Shown here: piece by piece, positions 19,219 through 28,400 of the stretch
Layout of the letters: each line of letters opens with the position of its first letter
Position numbering within the stretch: position 1 is the first letter of the stretch
From: Pontibacter amylolyticus
GTDB lineage: Bacteria > Bacteroidota > Bacteroidia > Cytophagales > Hymenobacteraceae
Assembly (NCBI RefSeq): GCF_014638845.1
Contig: NZ_BMFP01000003.1
Span: forward strand, 496,001-560,000
DNA length: 64,000 nucleotides
Reading direction: 5' to 3'
The notes under the pieces: generated by a model
Databases searched by the model: none
Seen by the model: the letters and a program-made list of their open reading frames with translations, nothing else
What the model was told of the DNA's origin: nothing
Made by a program: the position numbers and the translations under genes

Positions 19219-22200
19219 ATGAATATAACCAAAATATCGATACAGCGCTCCACCCTGGTTGTCGTGGTCTTCACGGTCCTCACACTATTGGGTGTTGCGA
19301 GCTACCAGTCGCTTAACTACGAGCTTCTTCCGAAGTTCAACCCGCCGGTGCTCACCATCTCCACCATTTACCCGGGTGCCTCTCCTAACGAAGTGGAGAA
19401 CTCGGTGACCAAGGAGATCGAGGAAGCCTTGTCATCACTAGAGAATGTGAAGACGATGCGAGGCACCTCTTTAGAGAGCTTCTCGATCATTGTGGTAGAA
19501 CTGAACCAGGGCACCAACGTGGACCTGGCCCTGCAGGACGCCCAGCGCAAGATCAACACCATCCTGGCCAATCTGCCGGATGATGCGGAGTCGCCAACGC
19601 TGAACAAGTTTGACCTCGACGATCTCCCGATCATTAAGATGGGTGCGACGGCCAACATGTCGCCGACGGAGTTCTACGACCTGATCGACAAGAAGATCAA
19701 GCCGGAGCTGTCGCGCATACCAGGTATGGCGGCCATCAAAATTCTGGGTGGCCAGGAGCGTGAGATCAAAGTGAACATCGACGCTAACAAACTAGAGGCC
19801 TACAACCTCTCCATCCTGCAGGTGCAGCAGAAGATCCGCAACTCCAACCTCGACTTCCCTACCGGAAAGATCAAGCAGGAAAGCGGGCAGACGCAGATCC
19901 GTCTGGCAGGTAAGTTTGCGTCGCTGGACCAGTTGCGTGGCCTGATCATTCGCGAAGACCAGAACGGCATTGTGCGCCTGGCTGACGTGGCCGAGGTACA
20001 GGATACCCAGAAGGACATTGAAGTACTGACGCGCGTGAACAGCAGCCCTTCGGTGGGTATCACGATTCAGAAACAGTCGGACGCCAACGCCGTGGAGGTA
20101 AGCCGTTTGACAAAAGAAGCCCTGGCCGACCTGGAAAAAACATACGCTGACGTTGGATTGAACTTCAACATCGCCAACGACTCATCAGACTTTACCCTGG
20201 AGGCTGCTGACTCCGTACTCCACGACCTGATGATCGCGATCATCCTAGTGGCGGTGGTGATGTTGCTGTTCCTGCACTCGTTCCGAAATGCGGTGATCGT
20301 GATGGTGTCTATACCTGCCTCTTTGGTGGCGACCTTTATCTTCATGTACCTGTTTGGCTACTCGCTGAACCTGATGTCGCTGCTGGCGCTCTCGCTTGTG
20401 GTGGGTATCCTGGTGGATGACGCCATTGTGGTGATCGAGAACATTCACCGCCACATGGAAATGGGTAAAAAGCCGGCGCAGGCCGCTTACGACGGTATCC
20501 GCGAGATCATGGCGACGGTAACGTCCATCACCCTGGTAATTTCGGTGGTGTTTATACCTATTGCCCTTTCATCAGGACTGGTATCCGACATTCTGCGTCA
20601 GTTTGCCGTGGTGGTGGCCGTGTCAACCATGATTTCCTTGTTCGTGGCCTTTACCCTGATACCGCTACTGGCCAGCCGATTCTCACGTCTGGAGCATATC
20701 TCAGATAAGAACATTTTCGGGCGCTTTATCCTGGCCTTCGAGCGCTTCCTCGACAACATCATCGATGGCTTTACGGCAGCCCTGAAGTGGGCCTTTAATC
20801 ACAAGTTCATCACATTGGCCGTAACGATCCTGCTGCTGGTAGCTTCGTTTGCGCTGGTGCCACTCGGCTTTATCGGGTCGGACTTTATACCTGCTGGTGA
20901 CCGTGGGGAAGTGAGCTTGCAGCTGGAGCTGCCTAAGAACTCCACTGTGGAGCAAACCAACTTTGCAACACGCCAGGTAGAGCAATACTTGGAGGGTTTC
21001 CCGGAAGTAGCGAAAGTGTTTACCACCGTAGGTACCACTTCCTCTGCACAGCAGGGCCAGAACACGGCTTACAAAGCAGAAGTATCGGTTACGCTGGTGG
21101 ATGTGAAGGAGCGTATGTTCAGCACCGACCAGTTCAGCCGCCAGGCCAAGGCCGACATTGAAAGCAAACTGCCGAACGTGGAAGTGACGCCGGTGCCGGT
21201 AGGACTGGTGGGTAACTCACAGGCTCCAATCCAGCTCATCATCTCGGGTTCTAACCTGGACAGCGTGATGGCTTTCTCACAGCAGGTAATGCGTGTGGTG
21301 GAAGGCGTGGCCGGTACTGCCGACGTGGAAATGTCAGTGGAAGGTGGTAACCCGGAGATTGAAGTGGTGGTGGATCGTGACAAGATGGCCAACGTAGGCC
21401 TGTCGCTGGAGAACGTGGGTGCGAGCATGCAGCTGGCTTTCAGTGGTAACTCCGACGTGACTTTCCGTTCCGGTACCGAAGACTACGACATCAACATCCG
21501 CCTCGACGAGTTCGACCGCCGCAGCGTGACCGACATCGCCAACCTGTCATTCGTGAACAACCAGGGGCAATTGGTGCGCCTGGGTCAGTTTGCCGACATC
21601 CGTCAGTCTACGGGTCCGTCGCAGCTCGAGCGCTACAACCGTGTGACGTCCATCAACGTGAACTCGCAGGTAATTGGCCGTCCGACAGGCACAGTGGGTG
21701 CCGACATTCAGGCGCTGATGGAAGAAGTGGAGATGCCGGCTGGTGTGAGCATTGAGTACGGCGGTAACCTGAAAAACCAGAGCGAAGGCTTCGGCACGCT
21801 GGGTGTTGCCTTGCTGGCCTCGATCATCTTCGTGTACCTGATTATGGTGGCACTGTACGATTCGTACGTGTACCCGCTGGTGGTACTGTTCTCTATACCT
21901 TTGGCGATCATTGGAGCCTTGCTGGCCCTGGCGCTGGCGCAGCAGTCGCTGAGCATCTTCTCGATCCTGGGTATCATCATGATGATCGGTCTGGTAGCCA
22001 AGAACGCCATTATGGTGGTGGACTTTACCAACAAGCTCAAAGACGAGGGTGTGGAAGTGAAGGAAGCCCTGACCGAAGCAGTAAGAATTCGTTTCCGTCC
22101 GATCCTGATGACGACGCTGGCGATGGTGATCGGTATGTTGCCGATCGCACTGGCCGGTGGCTCCGTAGCCGCGACCAAGAACGGTCTGGCATGGGCTTTG

Positions 22201-22398
22201 ATCGGTGGTCTGAGCTCTTCGATGTTCCTGACCCTGATCGTGGTGCCGATCATTTACTACGGCTTCGACCGCATCCTGGCTAAGTTCGGGCTGGACAAGA
22301 AAACAGTGATCGTGCTGGAAGAGAAGTCGCTGGAAGAACTGGAGCACGAAACTAGAGAGCTCGAAGAAAAGAAAATGGCACACGAATTTGTGCACTAA
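19219..22398 (+). CDS. RND-family efflux permease (AcrB type)
   Basis: A 1,059-residue inner-membrane transporter with twelve predicted membrane helices. TM1 starts at about residue 10 and is followed by the first large periplasmic loop (NYELLPKFNPPVLTISTIYP). The TM4 segment carries the paired aspartates of the proton relay (GILVDDAIVVIENIHRHM). A second loop begins after TM7 (FIGSDFIPAGDRGEVSLQLE), and the usual G-A-I-x-L-A and MIGLVAKNAIMVVDF segments are present in the second half. It is a proton-driven pump of the hydrophobe/amphiphile type; the substrates cannot be read from sequence. It ends the efflux operon. Several AGGTATA motifs lie inside as Ile-Pro codons (ATA CCT). Confidence 0.94.
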   Translation: MNITKISIQRSTLVVVVFTVLTLLGVASYQSLNYELLPKFNPPVLTISTIYPGASPNEVENSVTKEIEEALSSLENVKTMRGTSLESFSIIVVELNQGTNVDLALQDAQRKINTILANLPDDAESPTLNKFDLDDLPIIKMGATANMSPTEFYDLIDKKIKPELSRIPGMAAIKILGGQEREIKVNIDANKLEAYNLSILQVQQKIRNSNLDFPTGKIKQESGQTQIRLAGKFASLDQLRGLIIREDQNGIVRLADVAEVQDTQKDIEVLTRVNSSPSVGITIQKQSDANAVEVSRLTKEALADLEKTYADVGLNFNIANDSSDFTLEAADSVLHDLMIAIILVAVVMLLFLHSFRNAVIVMVSIPASLVATFIFMYLFGYSLNLMSLLALSLVVGILVDDAIVVIENIHRHMEMGKKPAQAAYDGIREIMATVTSITLVISVVFIPIALSSGLVSDILRQFAVVVAVSTMISLFVAFTLIPLLASRFSRLEHISDKNIFGRFILAFERFLDNIIDGFTAALKWAFNHKFITLAVTILLLVASFALVPLGFIGSDFIPAGDRGEVSLQLELPKNSTVEQTNFATRQVEQYLEGFPEVAKVFTTVGTTSSAQQGQNTAYKAEVSVTLVDVKERMFSTDQFSRQAKADIESKLPNVEVTPVPVGLVGNSQAPIQLIISGSNLDSVMAFSQQVMRVVEGVAGTADVEMSVEGGNPEIEVVVDRDKMANVGLSLENVGASMQLAFSGNSDVTFRSGTEDYDINIRLDEFDRRSVTDIANLSFVNNQGQLVRLGQFADIRQSTGPSQLERYNRVTSINVNSQVIGRPTGTVGADIQALMEEVEMPAGVSIEYGGNLKNQSEGFGTLGVALLASIIFVYLIMVALYDSYVYPLVVLFSIPLAIIGALLALALAQQSLSIFSILGIIMMIGLVAKNAIMVVDFTNKLKDEGVEVKEALTEAVRIRFRPILMTTLAMVIGMLPIALAGGSVAATKNGLAWALIGGLSSSMFLTLIVVPIIYYGFDRILAKFGLDKKTVIVLEEKSLEELEHETRELEEKKMAHEFVH

Positions 22399-22458
22399 GA
22401 TCTTAATTAAACTCCCCTCTCCTTCTGTCCTATAAAGTGGCAGGAGGAGATCAGGAGA

Positions 22459-22737
22459 ATGCGAGGTTCCAAACTACCCTTTACGATGATGCATATGGCA
22501 GATCCTAGAACGACCCTGTACAAAGAGGTAATTAACCTGGTAAGCAGGTTAAAAGCAATCGCCCCCCACAAACTATCCGGCCCCAAAGGACTTTGGGAAA
22601 ATGGAATGGATATAGTGGATGTAGTAGATATTATTTTGGCTGTGGAGAAAAAGTACAGCGTCGTGATTCCGGACGAAGTTCCGGTATACTCTATTGACGA
22701 TCTGGTGAACTACCTGCAGTTAAGCAAAGCGAGTTAG
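22459..22737 (+). CDS. Acyl-carrier-like protein without the phosphopantetheine serine
   Basis: A 92-residue protein of acyl carrier protein size and pattern. The segment DIVDVVDIILAVEKKYSVVI followed by PDEV aligns with the helix II region of ACP ([23 protein letters not shown]) with no gaps, but Ile52 replaces the serine that carries the prosthetic group. The protein therefore cannot be an ordinary acyl carrier unless it works without 4'-phosphopantetheine. The C-terminal helix (YSIDDLVNYLQL) also fits. It starts 60 bases after the RND permease, with an AGGAGG-like sequence 10 bases before the ATG, unusual for this phylum; a strong terminator follows. Starts further in (Met10, Met11, Met13) are possible. 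Confidence 0.8.
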   Translation: MRGSKLPFTMMHMADPRTTLYKEVINLVSRLKAIAPHKLSGPKGLWENGMDIVDVVDIILAVEKKYSVVIPDEVPVYSIDDLVNYLQLSKAS

Positions 22738-22764
22738 GCAAGCATATTTCTTATTTCATTCATT

Positions 22765-22799
22765 AAAAAAGGTGCAGGATAAAGTCCTGCACCTTTTTT
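22765..22799 (+). terminator. Rho-independent terminator
   Basis: AAAAAAGGTGCAGGA pairs with TCCTGCACCTTTTTT around a five-base loop, directly after the acyl-carrier-like gene. It is symmetrical and can also end the small minus-strand gene. Confidence 0.9.
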
Positions 22800-22860
22800 A
22801 ATGGCGTAACAGTTGCGGACAATGCCCGGTCGCTGCATACACAAACAGTTTGATTCCCCC

Positions 22861-22995
22861 TTATACCTGGTAGCGGTCGTACTTCTTATAGCGGTCGTAC
22901 TTCCGTTCACTTCGCTCTTCTTTGCCATACATGTAGTACAACAGGTAGCCTACTGCATAAATCGCCAGTACCGTCAAGATGATAAATATCTCCAT
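22861..22995 (-). CDS. Small membrane protein of 44 residues
   Basis: A short minus-strand reading frame starting at an ATG (complement of 22993-22995) and ending in TAA. It encodes one transmembrane helix (MEIFIILTVLAIYAVGYLL) followed by a strongly charged tail with a repeated KYDRY unit (KYDRYKKYDRYQV). The sharp division into membrane helix and basic-acidic tail and the terminator just beyond its 3' end make it a believable small protein. I do not recognise it. The opposite strand can also be read, but gives no sensible protein. Confidence 0.55.
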   Translation of the reverse strand: MEIFIILTVLAIYAVGYLLYYMYGKEERSERKYDRYKKYDRYQV

Positions 22996-23320
22996 AACCC
23001 ATGCTTTTTTATCCGAGTTGCCTTATATACGAAAGTTAATAGGTTCTGACTAATTTTCAATTATTTACGAAAGAATCTTCAAAAAAAAATATCGGAGGAT
23101 ATCAAATCTGAAAATTTGAAGTGCTGAAACTTAAAATAAGTTAAATTTATAAAATTATTAGTAAATATATACTTTTTTTTATTTGAAACCCCAACCTTTA
23201 TAAGTAAACAAAGTTATAATATAAATATTAAATTCAATTCTGTTCCACGCTTTTTCCTTTCCACCCCCTTCCAACCCATGAACGACAGTTACACTTTCAC
23301 TTAACCGGAACTGAAACACT
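22996..23320. other. AT-rich intergenic region
   Basis: About 325 bases, very AT-rich from 23050 to 23240, between the small minus-strand protein and the PEBP-like gene. It is expected to hold promoters for both. Short stems (ATATC-ggag-GATAT and CAAAT-ctgaaa-ATTTG) are visible near 23090-23120. I see no coding sequence and no clear consensus promoter. Confidence 0.4.
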
Positions 23321-23791
23321 ATGCAGCCTAGAATACAAGGAAAGCTATACCTGACAAGTCCCGCTTTTTCGCAGGGGGAGCGGATACCGACCCGCTATAC
23401 CTGTGACGGCGAGAATATCAGTCCGCCGCTTGAAATCAGAAACCTGCCTAAGTACACGGAGAGTGTGGTGGTGGTTGTAGAGGACCCTGATGCACCGCGG
23501 GGCATCTGGACGCACTGGCTGGTGTGGAACATACCTCCCACCAACCTGATTGAAGAGGGTGATGTGCCAGGTATACAGGGCACCAACGATTTTGGAAGAC
23601 TCCATTACGGAGGCCCCTGCCCGCCGCAGGGTTTGCACCACTACTATTTCAGAATTTATGCCCTGGACGTGATGCTCAACATCAAAGAAGGCACCGGCCG
23701 TCAGGCCCTGCTCCGCGTGCTGGGTCCGCACGTGCTGGCTATGGGCGAACTGATGGGTGTGTACAGTCGCTACAACGTGATGATGGCCTGA
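23321..23791 (+). CDS. YbhB/YbcL family protein (PEBP, Raf-kinase-inhibitor-like)
   Basis: A 156-residue phosphatidylethanolamine-binding-protein-like protein. The conserved ligand-site elements are present: ERIPTRYTCDGENISPPLE, VVEDPDAPRGIWTHWLVWNI and YGGPCPPQGLHHYYFRIYAL. The bacterial members are cytosolic or periplasmic homodimers of unknown role; this one has no signal peptide. It faces a converging gene on the minus strand only 14 bases after its stop. Codon use matches the rest of the window. Confidence 0.93.
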   Translation: MQPRIQGKLYLTSPAFSQGERIPTRYTCDGENISPPLEIRNLPKYTESVVVVVEDPDAPRGIWTHWLVWNIPPTNLIEEGDVPGIQGTNDFGRLHYGGPCPPQGLHHYYFRIYALDVMLNIKEGTGRQALLRVLGPHVLAMGELMGVYSRYNVMMA

Positions 23792-23805
23792 TGGAAGCCA
23801 TTATG

Positions 23806-25107
23806 CTATTTCGGTAGCACAAGCTCCGGATGCCACCGCTCCATATGATGAGCATGTGTATGCAGATAGGCACCTGGCTGGTAAAACTTATTATAAAAGT
23901 CCAGATCGAGGTGGTGTGCCTGCAAGTAAGGGCAAATGAAGACCGAAGGCACCGTACCGGGGAATTTACCAAAAGTATCATATACGTACTGCGCCTGCAG
24001 TGCCACGCACTCCCTAAAGTCGGCATCATGCACCTGGGCAGCGCCCCTTACGCCAGCGGTATCTTTCCAAGGGCCAGGGGTTGCCGGATGAAAGGGCCCC
24101 CCCTTCCCAAACTTTCTATCACAGACTGCTTCCACAGCAGCACGCATATCAGGATAGTGCGGCGGGCAGTACGCCTCCATCACCCCTGCCAGTCCGGTCG
24201 GATTGGGGTAGGGCCAGCGATTATCGGTGTCGTAGCGAAAACCCAGCCCCTCAGCGCCAGCTACCCCACTCGCCCCTAACACGCTAAATGGATCGATGCC
24301 GTCGTACAGCCAACCCCCCAAACCCATGGCCTGCAGCATCAGCGAGCCCGCGTAGCAGGAAGTAGACAGCTCCACGGTAACCTCGGCCATGCACAATTGC
24401 TCCACAAAGGTAATCGGCCAGGTGCTGTCCGGCTTTGCAAGGGTCTTGAAACGGTCTATACCTGGTATGGGGCGTTTGTTAATATCATCGTACAATACGA
24501 GTCCGTTCTGCAGCATGTAGCATAGCCCCAGCAGCACGTGTTGCGTCAGATCAGCCACCGGAATCACCAGCAGTGTACCCGGTTTGTTGCTTACCCAGGT
24601 GTTGTGCGCCTCTACAAAGGGCACCTCTGATGGCAGTTTCAGGCGGCCGTCCTGCAATTTGGTGATATGGCGCTGCAAGGCTTGCACTACGTCACCCAGT
24701 TCCAGCGAACCATCTTGTTTGCGATCAGCTGGGGCAGGAGCATCGCGGTTGTTAACCGCATACACACCGGTGTCATCTGTAAAAAAGGTCATGGAAGTAT
24801 GAAAGCCTGCTGCCGAAGGAAAAGTGCGCCCTCCTGCTGCGGCAGCATAGTTAGAAAGGTGTGGTGCATAACGCTGCGCGCGGTAGATCATGTTGTGCCA
24901 ACCTGTATTGCCGGCACAGGCTGTCACCACAAGCAATTTCTCCAGCTCTGAAAGCGGCATGGGGGCATGTTCAGATTTGTAGGCAAAGACACCATCCGGA
25001 ATCTCCGCCCCCATGAAAAAACGACGGGAACGGCGACCCAGTAAGGCCTCCACCAAGCCAAATCCTAACATTTCTTCAAAACCGGGAGGTATAGCTGACA
25101 ATGCCAT
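23806..25107 (-). CDS. Hypothetical protein with weak nitroreductase-like features
   Basis: A 433-residue cytosolic protein I do not recognise. The start (LLGRRSRRFFMGAEIPDG, then PLSELEKLLVVTACAG) resembles the opening of flavin nitroreductases, where an RRS-x-R-x-F motif binds the FMN phosphate, and LMLQAMGLGGWL near residue 275 resembles their late glycine-rich helix. The remainder is unusual: two cysteine-containing helices, and a His-rich C-terminus (QAHHLDLDFYN... YLHTHAHHMERWHPE) that could bind a metal. No partner gene is adjacent; it converges with the PEBP-like gene. The fold assignment is a guess; the reality of the gene is not in doubt. Confidence 0.8.
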   Translation of the reverse strand: MALSAIPPGFEEMLGFGLVEALLGRRSRRFFMGAEIPDGVFAYKSEHAPMPLSELEKLLVVTACAGNTGWHNMIYRAQRYAPHLSNYAAAAGGRTFPSAAGFHTSMTFFTDDTGVYAVNNRDAPAPADRKQDGSLELGDVVQALQRHITKLQDGRLKLPSEVPFVEAHNTWVSNKPGTLLVIPVADLTQHVLLGLCYMLQNGLVLYDDINKRPIPGIDRFKTLAKPDSTWPITFVEQLCMAEVTVELSTSCYAGSLMLQAMGLGGWLYDGIDPFSVLGASGVAGAEGLGFRYDTDNRWPYPNPTGLAGVMEAYCPPHYPDMRAAVEAVCDRKFGKGGPFHPATPGPWKDTAGVRGAAQVHDADFRECVALQAQYVYDTFGKFPGTVPSVFICPYLQAHHLDLDFYNKFYQPGAYLHTHAHHMERWHPELVLPK

Positions 25108-25414
25108 GACTCAAACAAATTGGTTGCTATCTTTATTTACTCTGAAAGCATCCAGTTGTTTGGAAATTAGACAGTTACCTAGTCCCCTTCACTAAAAAAA
25201 TGATGCAGCCTTGTTCAACTGGTAAAACAATGTAAGTATAGTATTGTCATCCTCCTGCAGACTTCTGTTTCGTGTCCGATCGCCATTAGCAAAAATTTCT
25301 ATCCTTGTTAGCAATCCTGCGTAAAGTCAAACTGTAAATACGACACCTATCGCATCAGCCAAACATATCGGAAAGACCATTGCCAAGGTAATACTGTGGT
25401 TCCTTGCCATCGTA
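25108..25414. other. Divergent intergenic region and uncertain tamB 5' end
   Basis: About 307 bases. The right-hand third (from 25325) is in frame with tamB and reads as the expected basic N-terminus and first half of its membrane helix (KHIGKTIAKVILWFLAIVVG), but has no ATG, GTG or TTG before 25415; a TAA closes the frame at 25322. The left part presumably holds promoters for the divergent gene; no clear consensus is seen. Confidence 0.5.
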
Positions 25415-28400
25415 GTGGGTCTGCTATTGCTCATTATCATTGCGTTGCAGATCTCCAAAGTGCAAAACTTCGCCGCTCAGAAGGGAGCCTCATACCTGGC
25501 TGGCATGCTCGACACCCGGGTGGAGATCGGGCGCTTTAAAACAGACTGGCGCAATGCCATTGTCCTGGAAGATGTGTACATGGAGGACCAGCAGCACGAT
25601 ACGCTCTGGTATAGCCAGCGCCTCGGGCTAGACCTAAAGGTATGGTCGCTGTTAAGTGGCAAAGTCAATATCAGCAAAATAGACCTGCAGCAAGCCACCC
25701 TCAACCTGCACATCCGCCCTGACTCCACGTCCAACTTCGACTTTCTGATGGAGGCCTTTGCCACCGACACCACGGCAGCCCAGCCTGCCGACACGACCGG
25801 GGCCATGCAGTTGGACCTGGGCCTGATCAACCTGGAAAACGTGTACGTCAACTTCAACGACGAGGCGGGCGGCAACCACATCCGGGCACGGGTGGGCCAG
25901 CTGACCACCACCATGGAAGAACTGAACCTGGAAGAGGAAATCTACCGGTTGGATGAAATTGAACTGCGCAACACAGGTATAAACTACGTGCAGTCCAAAC
26001 TGCCGCCTGAAACTGAGCCCGAGCCTATTACTTTTGAATTTGACATGAACGGCGTGGAAGTGGAGAACTTCGCCCTGAACTACGTCAGCATACCGGCAGA
26101 CCAGCGCATCGAGCTGAAGCTGGGCAAATCGGAGCTGGCCGTGGAGGACATTGACCTGCCCAATGCCCGCATCGACCTGCGCAGCTTCGACCTCCACGAC
26201 TCCAAGGTGCTGTATGTGCAGAAGAAAATGGTACCGACTGACTCGCTGGCGGTGAACCCGGCCGAGACGGTGCGCAAACTGGACGAATCGGTAGAGAAGA
26301 CACAGGGGCAGCCGGTGAAATGGGTCCTGAACCTGGGTAAGCTCAACGTGAGCGGACTGGAAGCAGGTATGGAGAATGCCGATGCGCCCCGGCAAGCTCG
26401 TGGGATGGACTACAATCACCTGCGCTTCACTAATATCGAACTGGATGCCGAAGACATCAGGTATAGCCTGAACCAAATGGGCATGCAGCTCAACCAGCTC
26501 AAACTAAAAGAACAAAGCGGCTTCCGGATTAACAATTTCCAGTCTGACATCACGCTCGATTCCACGCACGCCAGGCTCGCCAACCTTGACCTGCAGACCG
26601 GAAACAGCCGCATCAGCAAAGATCTGGCATTAAACTATACCTCCTGGGCTGATCTGACCGATAACCTGGATGCCGTGCAGCTGGACCTCGACATCGACAA
26701 CAGCCGCATTGGCATGCAGGATATACTGCTTTTTGCGCCCGACCTCGCCGAAAATCCCTCGTTCCGCAAGATCGCCAACTCCACCATTCGCCTCGACGGG
26801 CGGGCACAGGGGCCATTGGACAACATCAGCATACAGCAGCTGCAGGTAGCGGGTCTGCAAGGCACCACCGTGAACGTGACTGGCAATGTACGCAACGCCA
26901 TGGACCCGGACCGACTGGCGATGAATCTCAACATCAACCGCCTGGCCACCACCCGCACCGACATCCTGGCATTGGCTCCTCCAGGCACCATACCGCCTGA
27001 GATCCGGATACCGAACAACCTGAGCATGACGGGCAGGTATAGCGGCACCCTCACCAATTTCGATCTGAACGCAGCCATCAAAAGCTCCTTTGGCAACCTG
27101 AACGCCGTCGTGGACATGGACGAGGGACCTGCCGGAGCAGAGCCTTTCCGGGCGACAGTCAAAACAGCAGGCTTCGATCTGAAGCAGCTCTTTACAGAAG
27201 ACTATGGCGTAGGCCGCGTCGCTTTTGAGGCAACGGCAAAAGGCACCGGCTTAAGCCCCGAAACCATGCGCGCGGATGTGAAGGCCCACATTACAGAAGC
27301 CAACTATAATAATTACGCCTACAACAATGTGGACGTGGATGCCCGCATCGACCGCAACCTATACCAGGTGGCAGCCCGCGCCCGCGACGAGAACCTGAAC
27401 TTCGATCTGAAAGGCGACTTCAATATGCGCAATGCCCAGCGGGGTGAGTATGTGTTTGACCTGGACCTGAAGGGCGTCGACCTGAAAGCACTCAATTTCT
27501 ACGAAGAGGAACTCGGCGTGCGGGGGCAGCTGCGCGGTCGTTTTGCAGGCAAGGATGCCAGTGATATCAGCGGCACTCTGGAGGGCGACAATGTACGCGT
27601 GCGTCTGCAAGGCGTCTCCTACCCCATCGACTCGCTGCAGCTGACCGTGAACCAGAAAATGCCGGGTGCCGCCATCGCACTCAACTCCAGCATACTCAAC
27701 GCCGACATGCGGTTTGACAATGACTTGGGAGAGCTTCCTACCGCGCTGGCCAAACACTTCTCCGCCTACTTCGACCTGCAACCCGATCCGCCCTACCCGG
27801 CCAACGTCAACCTGGGCAGTTTTGAGGCTACCATGCTCGTTCGCCGTCCGGACATCATCGCCTCCTTTGTACCCGATCTGGGAGAGCTGCAGGTGAACGG
27901 TCCGATCACGGCTTCCTACAACGGGGAAACACAGCTTTTCGCCATGGACGCGAATGTGAGTAAGCTGACCTATACCGAATACAACGTCCAGGATATGGCA
28001 CTGCAGGTACGCGGCAACCGGGAGCAAATGGGCTACAACCTGGGCGTGCGCGAGATCAGGTCCCCTTCCCTGCTGCTCAACAATGTGCGCCTGAACGGGG
28101 CGGCCCGCGACAATGACATGAGCGTGCGACTGGCCATGGCTGACGCAGATAGCGCGGAGCAATTTGTGATTGGCGGGGTGCTCAACAGCCTGGGCCCCGG
28201 CTATCGTTTCGCCTTTAATCCGGAGCAGCTCGTCATCAACGGCGAGCCCTGGTCGGTTCCGCAGGATAACTACCTGCAGTTTGACACCAACCTGCTCTAT
28301 GCGAAAAACATCCGCCTGGAGCGAAACGGAAATTACGTGTCGCTCAACAGCACCGGACCGGTGAGCCCGAATGCACCGCTGCAGGTGGAGTTCGGCAACT

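Noticed and set aside
21547-22395. A 282-codon minus-strand frame opposite the RND permease
   Set aside because: His/Gln-rich shadow; the permease helices occupy the plus strand.
22813-23049. A plus-strand 78-codon frame opposite the 44-residue membrane protein
   Set aside because: It runs through a terminator-proximal region and ends in low-complexity AT-rich DNA; the minus-strand frame gives a more sensible protein.
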